Shown: positions 44,501 through 50,640 of the stretch, piece by piece
Position numbering within the stretch: position 1 is the stretch's first letter
Layout of the letters: the number at the start of each line of letters is the position of its first letter
NCBI GenBank assembly: GCA_041941305.1
Contig: JBGTQJ010000061.1
Coordinates: forward strand, 1-56,375
Origin: JANSWP01 sp041941305
GTDB taxonomy: Bacteria; Bacteroidota; Bacteroidia; Chitinophagales; Saprospiraceae
DNA: 56,375 nt
Direction: 5' to 3'
Position numbers and translations under genes: made by a program
Notes under the pieces: model-generated
Told to the model about the DNA's origin: nothing
Database searches by the model: none
What the model saw: only the letters and a program-made list of their open reading frames with translations

Positions 44501-45398
44501 TAGGAAAAATTGGATCGTGTTCCGCAAATTCTGCAGGTGTCCAACCAACATCTGTCGTATGACAACTTGCACAATCAGTGGAAAAATCTGCTGCAAGGTG
44601 ATTTGGATTCAATGAATTTTCAAAATCCGTTTGATGGCAAGCTACACATTCCGTTGGCGTATCTTCAAAACTTCCACCCGCATGACAAGCCGCACAATCC
44701 TGAATATCGTGTCCCAAAGTCAAGGGGAAGAAATCATGTTCGACTTCCGTATCTGTATTCCAATCTGAATCATCTATTGTGTGACATTCGATGCAATTGG
44801 TAGAAAAGCCTGCATCTTTGTGATTTGGATTGGTTGTCATATTAAAATCGTCCAGATGACAACTCACACAGTCATTGCCAATGCGAGGAAACTCCAAATG
44901 CGACTCCGAAATATGGCAATCCGTACAACTCGCCACTCCATGCACCCCAATCAATGGGAATCCCTCAGACTCATGTAACTCAGTAATATTATCTATCAGC
45001 CAATTATCTTGCGTGTGGCATCGAATACAATCCGATCCAACTGTATTTCTGTGCATATCTGTATGACAATCCACACATTGTGTCAAACCATTCTCTGCTG
45101 AAAATATCAATGATTGGTGGCAGGTTCTACAATCTGTTGATGCATGTTTACCTAATAGTGGAAAATCAGTATTGAAATGATTAAACTTAGAAGTATCTTG
45201 AGGCAGAGTCCAACCGATTGTTTCGGATCTTTGTGGTGCTTCCGGCTCTTTGAACCCCCAGGTTTCCGGATGGATTTCCCAGGATTCATTATTGTGGCAG
45301 GCGGCGCAATTCATCTTGAATTCGGTGCCGTGAGGAGATTGCCCAAACAAACAAATACTCCAAAAAAACAAAGTGATTGTAAGTAAAAATTTATGCAT
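38511..45398 (-). CDS. Giant exported multihaem c-type cytochrome, ~91 CxxCH motifs
   Basis: 2295 residues with a signal peptide (FLLTITLFFWSICLFGQ). I count 91 CxxCH haem-attachment motifs from CAACH at ~31 to CFACH at the end, about one per 25 residues. The main unit of ~70-75 residues carries three: STDCxSCHTTxPxWxPA, IAxDCxACHNGxYNNTPxTC and xGCHxxDYN, plus conserved free His in NPNH and GAH that can serve as second axial ligands. A second module (FPIYSGxHxGEWxxC ... NYAEFTCIxCH ... GYVYxxxACxACHPTG) occurs five times, near residues 300, 520, 890, 1260 and 2230, the last closing the protein. There is no T9SS tail, membrane helix or enzyme domain, so it is probably periplasmic or extracellular, a conduit or store of electrons. 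The neighbours CcsBA and the OB-fold lipoprotein fit maturation and assembly. Confidence 0.93.
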   Translation of the reverse strand: MHKFLLTITLFFWSICLFGQSPHGTEFKMNCAACHNNESWEIHPETWGFKEPEAPQRSETIGWTLPQDTSKFNHFNTDFPLLGKHASTDCRTCHQSLIFSAENGLTQCVDCHTDMHRNTVGSDCIRCHTQDNWLIDNITELHESEGFPLIGVHGVASCTDCHISESHLEFPRIGNDCVSCHLDDFNMTTNPNHKDAGFSTNCIECHTIDDSDWNTDTEVEHDFFPLTLGHDIQDCAACHAGGSFEDTPTECVACHQTDFENSLNPNHLAADFSTDCASCHTTDVGWTPAEFAEHDPIFPIYSGEHDGHWTECMDCHQNQSNYTEFTCINCHINPETDEAHVTVSGYAYENTACLACHPTGNVDDSFDHDDTNFPLTGAHIWVDCILCHADGYAGTPMDCAACHGLDFEETTNPDHGALGLSNDCASCHTTDPDWMPATFANHDDFWELKGAHGAIANDCVACHNGDYNNTPTDCFGCHEQDFNQATNPNHIDAQFSTDCSTCHTESEWIPSTFDHDGQYFPIYSGAHQGEWDDCLACHPNPSNYAEFTCIACHTNPDTDDEHLGVNGYVYEDNACFACHPTGSADDNFNHDDTNFPLTGAHITVTCTECHTSGYAGTPTDCAACHQMDFDQTTNPNHNALGLSNDCTSCHSTDPGWNPASFDIHDDFYALNGAHAMIANDCVACHNGDYNNTPNTCAGCHNDDFNATTDPDHEAAQFPIDCESCHSESAWKPSSFNHDNHWVLDGAHATIASDCVACHQGDYDNTPSDCAGCHTDDFNATTNPGHPNLGLSTDCQSCHTTQPDWMPASFDIHDDFYPLNGAHAAIANDCAACHNGDYNNTPTDCFDCHEQNYTNTTDPNHVQLQFSTDCASCHSESEWIPSTFDHDGMYFPIYSGAHQGEWDDCFACHPNPSNYAEFTCIACHTNPDTDDEHVGVNGYVYQDNACLACHPTGSATDDFNHDDTNFPLTGAHIGTDCLDCHANGFEGTPTDCAACHQMDFDQTTNPNHNSLGLSTDCVSCHTTEAGWNPAEFPNHDDYWPLNGAHASISNECASCHNGGYNNTPNTCAGCHTDDFNATTDPDHEAAQFPIDCESCHTESAWIPSTFDHNEFYELTGAHATVADDCVACHQGNYQNTPNTCKGCHQQDFDNSMNPNHPVLNLSTDCESCHSTEPDWMPATFDIHDDFYPLNGAHATIANDCAACHNGDYNNTPTDCFGCHEQDYNNSTNPDHQTLQFSMDCTTCHTESEWVPSTFDHDGQYFPIYTGTHAGEWDACTDCHLNPSNYAEFSCIDCHEHNDPAELADDHQGVNGYVYESTACLACHPTGDAEDNFNHDDTNFPLTGAHITVACLDCHANGFQGTPMDCESCHMAEFNNSTNPNHIALNFSTDCASCHTTDPTWSPATLANHDDYWVLDGAHLPIANNCVDCHNGNYNNTPNTCDGCHIADFNATTNPNHPSLGLSTDCESCHTTEPDWMPATFVVHDDYYPLNGAHAAIADDCAACHNGDYNNTPNTCWGCHQDDYNQTSNPNHATQQYPTDCLDCHTEDAWIPSTFDHNTFYALTGEHAVIANDCNACHNGNYNNTPNTCDGCHIDDYNASINPNHQSLGLSIDCETCHTTEPDWMPAAFPNHNNYWQLNGAHATIADDCAACHNGNYNNTPTDCFGCHENDFNNTTNPNHTTLQFPTTCQDCHTETAWSPATFNHDDYYPLTGGHAIIASDCNACHNGNYNNTPNTCDGCHIDDYNNSTNPNHQSLGLSIDCESCHTTDPGWSPAAFPNHDDYYVLDGAHLDISNDCVLCHNGDYNNTPNTCDGCHIDDYNQSVNPSHTALALPTDCETCHTTNPGWSPATFAIHDNYYVLDGAHAAVADDCALCHNGNYNNTPNTCDGCHMDDYNSSINPNHAAIAIPIECDMCHTTDPGWIPATFPIHDDYYVLDGAHATVADDCALCHNGNYNNTPNTCDGCHMPDYNQSVNPNHVALNLPVNCDMCHTTDPMWMPATFPIHDDFWPLNGAHALIANDCILCHNGDYNNTPTTCFECHINDYNAATNPNHVISQFPTTCDDCHTETAWIPATFDHNNFYPLTGGHAIIADDCNACHNGNYQNTPNTCDGCHMPDYNATTNPNHPSLGLPIDCEMCHTTDPNWMPATFPIHNQYWPLNGAHAAISNDCVMCHNGNYNNTPTDCYGCHANDYNNATNPNHQSAGFPTDCELCHTEDMWVPSTFDHDGMYFPIYSGKHKDEWTLCSECHIGGNFSTFSCIDCHEHDDPLELAYDHTGVPGYVYQSSACFACHPEGED

Positions 45399-45603
45399 CT
45401 ATAGGCTTAAATTTTTATTTCGGAGCGTACTTTCCTGCCAATGAAAAGCCACTCTATTAGGCTTCGCCAACCTAATTGAATTTTATAGTTTTAGAATTGA
45501 AAAAAGGAATTAGAGCGATGCTTCAAGAGCAGGATTTTGCTCTATTTTTACTTTGTGGACTTAAATATCTACCTTTTTGATATGTCTTTCTGGATGGATT
45601 TGC

Positions 45604-45634
45604 TGAGTGGGAAGAATTTGAGGTTGAATGGGAA
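45604..45634 (-). promoter_or_regulatory. Tandem TGARTGGGAA site and leader of the giant cytochrome gene
   Basis: TGAGTGGGAA (45604-45613) and TGAATGGGAA (45625-45634) repeat with 21-bp spacing, as at 38418-38448. The gap 45399-45812 (414 bp) holds no gene. Between site and start codon are two small stems in the leader (AGAGCA/TGCTCT near 45528-45545; ATTAGG/CCTAAT near 45456-45477). Confidence 0.65.
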
Positions 45635-45812
45635 ATGAGCACCATGGCGGTGTATCATTCTAATAGGATAGGGTAACAAATGGCTATTTGTAAAGTTTTC
45701 CAAACTTTCAATAGTTGCTTGTTGCTAGCGAAATGGATTGATTTATTATAAAACTTCGAAGAGATTAATTTTGAACAACCTCAGATAATTATTCAGGAAA
45801 CATTAATAGCAA

Positions 45813-46115
45813 TCAATCCTTACTTCTTTCTTTCCAATTCTTTGGATTTCGACTCGTATTAAAAATAGAAAGTACAAAAACAGTATCCTCAATTAATTCA
45901 TAAAGGACCATAAATGGAAAGCGTTTTAAAACAGCTTTTCGAATTTCCTTATGAACTTTTGGAAAGCGACTTGGATGTTTTCGAATGGTTTGCATGATTT
46001 CTTGAAGTTCTCTGGCAAATTCTTTTCCCAATCTATTCTTTTTTGAATCATACCAATCGACTGCTTCCCAAAGTTCTTCTTCGGCGAGTTCGTGTAGTTC
46101 TAAATTATAAGTCAT
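45813..46115 (-). CDS. RelE/ParE-family toxin
   Basis: 100 residues with the family pattern: LHELAEEELWEAVDWYDSKKNRLGKEFARELQEIMQTIRKHPSRFP, then RKAVLKRFPFMVLYELIEDTVFVLSIFNTSRNPKNW. Such toxins cleave mRNA at the ribosome or block gyrase. It overlaps the antitoxin gene upstream by 11 bp, the usual coupling. Confidence 0.92.
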   Translation of the reverse strand: MTYNLELHELAEEELWEAVDWYDSKKNRLGKEFARELQEIMQTIRKHPSRFPKVHKEIRKAVLKRFPFMVLYELIEDTVFVLSIFNTSRNPKNWKERSKD

Positions 46116-46344
46116 AGCGTTTGGTAAGCGTCTCTTGGATAGTATCCCATAAAACAGTTTTGGCAGTTCCGTTTTTTATAGAAGCAGACCGTTTTTCAAT
46201 TTCATTTATGGCATCTTCAGGCAATTGAAGGTTTTCCTCCTTTTGGGCATCAGAGGAAATAGTCGCAAGTATCTCCTGAACCAATTGAATACGTTCAACA
46301 ATACTCAATTTTGATATTTCTACAATCAGGTTTGCCATTTGCAT
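46105..46344 (-). CDS. Addiction-module antitoxin (PF09720-like)
   Basis: About 79 residues from ATG 46344 (MQMANLIVEI) or 46338 (MANLIVEI); the longer TTG start is less likely. The pattern KLSIVERIQLVQEILATISSD...ENLQLPEDAINEIEKR matches the small helical antitoxins that pair with RelE/ParE toxins of this type. It precedes the toxin and overlaps it. Confidence 0.88.
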   Translation of the reverse strand: MQMANLIVEISKLSIVERIQLVQEILATISSDAQKEENLQLPEDAINEIEKRSASIKNGTAKTVLWDTIQETLTKRYDL

Positions 46345-46615
46345 TTTTTTGTTCAACAAATTTACTCAAAAAAACACTTGGGTCAAATTTTAGTTTTTAA
46401 TTTACATCAACCTCAATTTTCCTAGCAGCATATCATTCAGTATTGCTCCTAGCTGAAACAATATCCACCTACTCATTAAGTTTTCTAATTGATTTTGAAT
46501 AAAGTTCTGCCCTGCCCAAATTCTAGAGATTTGAAAGCCTACTAAAAGGAAGCAATTCTAAACCAAGCTTATTATTTTAGCCCCTCAAACATTTTCAAAA
46601 GGTATATCTATTATC

Positions 46616-48022
46616 ATGAACAAGCTCATTCTATTTCAATTCTTCCTCTTTTTCATCATCCCATGCGCTATTAATGCTCAAATTGAAAGAAGCATTGCAG
46701 AGGATTATATAGAGAAAAGTAATGACTCCGAAAAACAACCAATTAGAAAGGCAAGCTTTCGGTATGGGAAAGGTGAATTGCCTGCAGATTTGTCTATTTG
46801 GTCTGAAGCGACTGAATTTAGATTTTACGGAGGATCCAGTCTCAACATCGATAATTTCCCAACCCGAATCTTCAAACTGACCCAACTAAAAAAGTTGTCT
46901 CTCAATGCCCATGAACTGACGATTATCCCAAAAGAAATTGGGAATTTAAAAACATTGGAACGGCTATTCATTTTTCTACACAAGAACAAGGAATTTCCTC
47001 TGGAAGGAGTTTCTGAACTTTCCAACTTGAGTTACATTCATTATACTGGTTCAGGATTAAGGACCTTAACACCACGTATCCAACAACTCAAAAAGCTGGA
47101 TACTTTAATCTTAAAAACGGTCTATTTCCTTCACCTTCCTCCAGAAATAGGAGCATTGACCAATTTAAGGCTGCTAGAAGTAGCTTCTCAAAAGCTAGGC
47201 AATATCCCAAAAGAGATTGGCAACCTTACAAAATTGGAGAAGTTAGATCTATCTGGCTGTATTATGGATTCTATCCCAAAAGAAATAGGCAATTTAACAA
47301 ACCTAACATTTTTCAGAGCAGATGGTCCTATTGAATACATTCCGGAGGAAATTAAGAAACTGCAAAAATTAGAATACTTTGAATTGGGAGGACCTAATTA
47401 TTCTCAAGTTCAATTGCCTTTGGAAATTTCCCAACTGGTAAAGTTGAAAACCCTCGTACTTCCAGTTTCAGGAAATTTGACCGAATTGCTGAGGAAGTTT
47501 GAAAATTTAACAGCTTTGGAGCGACTTTCTCTACATATCAATGAAAGAGGAGATACCATTCCCAAAGCAATTGGACAATTGCCCAATTTAAAAGAACTGG
47601 AAATAGATTTACAAAATGATGATAAGTTCCCAGCCATTGAGGGTCCTATGGAGAATATCCAGAAACTGATCATATACGGAAACCATTACAAAGTGATAAC
47701 CAACCTAGAAGGACTAAGGCAATTTCCGAATTTGACGGAACTTGAAATTAATAGCAATAATAAAGGAGTTGAAAATTTCCAAGCCATTTCTTCTTTAAAA
47801 AAATTGAAAAAATTGAAGTTGTACAATTGCAATATAAGCTCCTTCCCCACTGAGTTTTTTGAATTGAAAAAATTAGAAGAATTGAATTTGAAGAGTAATA
47901 AAATCAAACACGTCCCATTAGCCATCAATGAGCTAACAAATCTTAAAGTTTTGAAATTAGGAGATTATCAATGGGAAGCCAGAAAGGAGCTGTATGATAA
48001 AGTTCAATTTCAGATTCATTAA
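46616..48022 (+). CDS. Secreted leucine-rich-repeat protein
   Basis: 468 residues with a signal peptide (LFQFFLFFIIPCAINAQ). From ~residue 60 to 460 it consists of leucine-rich repeats of ~23 residues with the bacterial pattern IPKEIGNLTKLEKLDLSGC, regular enough for about fifteen units. No catalytic domain and no T9SS tail. LRR proteins of this kind bind proteins or glycans; the target is unknown. Confidence 0.88.
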   Translation: MNKLILFQFFLFFIIPCAINAQIERSIAEDYIEKSNDSEKQPIRKASFRYGKGELPADLSIWSEATEFRFYGGSSLNIDNFPTRIFKLTQLKKLSLNAHELTIIPKEIGNLKTLERLFIFLHKNKEFPLEGVSELSNLSYIHYTGSGLRTLTPRIQQLKKLDTLILKTVYFLHLPPEIGALTNLRLLEVASQKLGNIPKEIGNLTKLEKLDLSGCIMDSIPKEIGNLTNLTFFRADGPIEYIPEEIKKLQKLEYFELGGPNYSQVQLPLEISQLVKLKTLVLPVSGNLTELLRKFENLTALERLSLHINERGDTIPKAIGQLPNLKELEIDLQNDDKFPAIEGPMENIQKLIIYGNHYKVITNLEGLRQFPNLTELEINSNNKGVENFQAISSLKKLKKLKLYNCNISSFPTEFFELKKLEELNLKSNKIKHVPLAINELTNLKVLKLGDYQWEARKELYDKVQFQIH

Positions 48023-48052
48023 TTTTCAGCATTATAGCCCTTGAAAATAACT

Positions 48053-48191
48053 GTTCGTTAAGTTTTTCAAACTTACACGGACTATCTGGCTCGTTTGCAA
48101 CGAGCGAATCCAAATCAAACATTAAATTTTATTTTCCCGCTCGTCAAAGACGAGTTCTATAATTCGTGTAAAATTGAAAATTTTAACGAAC
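48053..48191. repeat. 139-bp inverted-repeat element next to MITE copy B
   Basis: The ends GTTCGTTAA (from 48053) and TTAACGAAC (48183-48191) begin arms that pair over ~30 bp with a few mismatches (TTTTTCAA / TTGAAAA, TTACACG / CGTGTAA). Inside are two stems on GCTCGTT-type words: CTCGTTTGCAACGAG and CTCGTCAAAGACGAG. No ORF. It ends 9 bp before the TAAGCACCAA element. Confidence 0.7.
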
Positions 48192-48200
48192 AACTAAATT

Positions 48201-48407
48201 TAAGCACCAAACCAGAATTATCTATAAGTAATTTCGGTTTCTTTTTCCCTCTAACTTCGTTTGCCAAGGGCATCCCTTGTCCAAGGGACTCCCTTTGGGA
48301 TGGGGGAAAATACTCGCCTTAGTAAGGCTAGGGCTGTGTTTTTCGCCTTGTTAGAGAAAAAAAGAATTCCCAAATTTTACTCATACATAATTTTGATTTG
48401 GTGCTTA
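48201..48407. mobile_element. MITE-like element, copy B (207 bp)
   Basis: TAAGCACCAA (48201-48210) ... TTGGTGCTTA (48398-48407), in inverse orientation to copy A (18182-18389). Best-kept core: TTTGCCAAGGGCATCCCTTG and the following CCAAGGGACTCCC and GGGATGGGGGAAAATACTCG. With the 139-bp element it fills the 492-bp gap 48023-48514, which has no gene. Confidence 0.75.
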
Positions 48408-48514
48408 TTGAGCAATAATCACAACTATTAGTACCTTTTTTTTGTAATCGGTAACTTGAACCTTTTCCCTAATTTAGAAGGCCTCTTTGAGTTGCCTCTA
48501 AAATTTCAAGAACA

Positions 48515-49174
48515 ATGATCAACATCCAACCCATCATAAAAGAAAAATGCCCAAACCTAAAATTGGGTATCCTCAAAACTCATGTTCATGTACAAAACTC
48601 CAATGAATCATTATGGGCAATCATCGACCAGAAATTAGAAGAACGACAAGCTGAACTCGAACTCGACGTTGTTTCGAAGTTACCGACCATACAATCAACT
48701 CGAAAAGCATATAAGGCATTGGGCAAAAAACCAGGACGGTATCGCCCCTCAGCAGAAGCATTAACGCGACGTATTTTGCAAGGGAAAGGATTGTACAAGG
48801 TCAATAATGTGGTGGATTGTTTGAACTTGATTTCGGTTTGCTCGGGGTATTCTATTGGTGGATATGATTTACAAAATATTGAAGGGCAAATCCAACTAGG
48901 ACGCGGGGAAGAAAAGGAACCTTATGAAGCCATCGGAAGAGGGGAACTAAATATCGCAGGTCTGCCCGTATTAAGAGATAACACAGGTGCCTTTGGAAGC
49001 CCAACAAGCGACTCTTCCCGCACCATGGTAACGGAAAAAACGACCCAATTTCTAATGATATTTTTCAACTTTGGCAATCATGATAATTTGGACTTTTGGC
49101 TAAATGAATCGAAGGAATTATTGGAAAAATTTGCAAAGTCCGAGTTTTCAGAAATTGAGTGCTTAAGCGTTTGA
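48515..49174 (+). CDS. B3/B4 tRNA-binding-domain protein
   Basis: 219 residues covering one domain of the B3/B4 type found in the phenylalanyl-tRNA synthetase beta chain: LDVVSKLPTIQSTRKAYKALGKKPGRYRPSAEALTRRILQGKGLYKVNNVVDCLNLISVCSGYSIGGYDL. Stand-alone B3/B4 proteins may edit mischarged tRNA or act on free amino acids. No signal peptide. Confidence 0.85.
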   Translation: MINIQPIIKEKCPNLKLGILKTHVHVQNSNESLWAIIDQKLEERQAELELDVVSKLPTIQSTRKAYKALGKKPGRYRPSAEALTRRILQGKGLYKVNNVVDCLNLISVCSGYSIGGYDLQNIEGQIQLGRGEEKEPYEAIGRGELNIAGLPVLRDNTGAFGSPTSDSSRTMVTEKTTQFLMIFFNFGNHDNLDFWLNESKELLEKFAKSEFSEIECLSV

Positions 49175-49425
49175 AAATTGATGGCTTTTCGCGCTTCCAT
49201 TTTTCCGAATCTTCATATCTGATGGTAAACGACCAGTTCAACTTATCATTTTTCATAAAGTTTCTCATTCCCATCCTGACAACATACTTGTAAGAATCCA
49301 CTCCTACCCTGTTCCTACTCCCAAAATTCCCGTTCGATATTAGATTTTCCTTGTTGAGAATATGTTTTAGAGAGAAGCCATCTGGATGGCTTATTTTTGA
49401 ATTGCAATCAAAAAATCATTTGATT

Positions 49426-49980
49426 ATGAGCCTCAATCGTATACTTATTTTTTTTATTCTCCTTTTTATTGTTTTGGGTTTTCGCTCAGAGCAGGATGTT
49501 TACTTGGTTCAAAAGGGACATATCTATTTTAAATCTGAAGCTCCTTTAGAGATCATTGAAGCCAAATCTGAAGGATTGAAGGGAGCGATAGATATTAAAA
49601 ACCGGACTTTTGTCTTTAGTATAGAAGTGCATAGTTTTGATGGCTTTCAAAATCCATTGCAAAAAGTGCATTTTAACGAAAATTATATGGAAAGCCAGAA
49701 GCATACTCAGGCTTTTTTTTCCGGAAAACTAATTGAGAAAACGGATCTGACCAAGGATGGAACATATACCCTAAGGGCAAAAGGAAAACTCAAAATCCAT
49801 GGAGTTGAACAAGAACGAATCATCAAAAGCAGAGTGATTATCAAAGATAGTTTGATTCACTTAAATTCGTTCTTCACTGTTTTCTTGCATGAACACAATA
49901 TCGTCATACCCAAAATTGTACAGCAGAAAATTGCTCAGGAAATCCAGGTAAGTGTAAGAGCGGTTTTATCAAAACAATAA
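49426..49980 (+). CDS. YceI-family lipid-binding protein (1)
   Basis: Start at ATG 49426 (MSLNRILIFFILLFIVLGF, signal peptide). The YceI lipocalin-like barrel is visible: YLVQKGHIYFKSEAPLEIIEAKSEGLKGAIDI, FNENYMESQKHTQAFFSGKL, GKLKIHGVEQERIIKSRV. Members bind isoprenoid quinones or fatty acyl chains in the periplasm. A close paralog follows at 50090, and a sensor kinase follows that. Confidence 0.85.
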   Translation: MSLNRILIFFILLFIVLGFRSEQDVYLVQKGHIYFKSEAPLEIIEAKSEGLKGAIDIKNRTFVFSIEVHSFDGFQNPLQKVHFNENYMESQKHTQAFFSGKLIEKTDLTKDGTYTLRAKGKLKIHGVEQERIIKSRVIIKDSLIHLNSFFTVFLHEHNIVIPKIVQQKIAQEIQVSVRAVLSKQ

Positions 49981-50089
49981 TAGATAAGTCGGAAAGTGTT
50001 TAGAACAATTTAAGAATGACAGAAAACCTAAGACAACTTTTTCACGTATGGGCAAGAAATTGGATAGTTAAACCCTAAACTCAAATTAA

Positions 50090-50638
50090 ATGATTCGATT
50101 TTCTTTTGTAATATTTATATTTATCAGTGCTACTGCTTTTCATTCAAAAGGAAAGCAATATATAGTAGAACAAGGACAAATCATTTTTAAATCGGAAGCC
50201 TCCTTGGAAGTTATCGAAGCTAGTTCAGATAAATTGGAAGGAATGATTAATATAGAAGACCGATCTTTTGAGATAAAAATTGATATCAATAGCTTTGAAG
50301 GATTTAGTAGTCCTTTGTACAAGCGGCTTTTCAATGAAAATTATATGGAAAGTAAGGTATATGAGAAAGCCTATTTTTCCGGAAAAATTATTGAGAATAA
50401 AAATCTGAATCGAAATGGCAGTTATGTGCTCAGAGCAAAAGGAAACCTAAAAATCCATGGTGTGGAGCAAGAGCGCATTATTAAAAGTAAGGTGAGTGTA
50501 AACGATGGGATATTAAAATTGGAATCCACCTTTACCGTTTTTTTGCACGATCATAATATTATTTTACCCAAAATTGTACAACAAAAAATTTCAGAAGAAA
50601 TTCAGGTTACGGTGAAGGGAGAAATGGTAAAACAATAA
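50090..50638 (+). CDS. YceI-family lipid-binding protein (2)
   Basis: 182 residues, signal-like N-terminus MIRFSFVIFIFISATAFHS. Collinear with the preceding YceI protein; both share LKIHGVEQERIIKS and FTVFLH(E/D)HNI(V/I)(I/L)PKIVQQKI, so it is a tandem duplicate. It ends 2 bp before the TTG start of the sensor kinase, so the two are surely cotranscribed. Confidence 0.88.
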   Translation: MIRFSFVIFIFISATAFHSKGKQYIVEQGQIIFKSEASLEVIEASSDKLEGMINIEDRSFEIKIDINSFEGFSSPLYKRLFNENYMESKVYEKAYFSGKIIENKNLNRNGSYVLRAKGNLKIHGVEQERIIKSKVSVNDGILKLESTFTVFLHDHNIILPKIVQQKISEEIQVTVKGEMVKQ

Positions 50639-50640
50639 CC

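Noticed and set aside
38511..45398. Regular ~220-bp DNA repeats that could suggest a CRISPR or satellite array
   Set aside because: The periodicity follows codons of the three-haem protein unit; the frame is open throughout and spacers are not unique DNA.
46360..46615. Possible gene or RNA between the antitoxin and LRR genes
   Set aside because: 256 bp of AT-rich DNA with stops in all frames and no stable fold that I can see.
49268..49336. TTCCCATCC / TTCCCGTTCG sequences before the first YceI gene as a third activator tandem
   Set aside because: Spacing is not 21 bp and the matches are poor.
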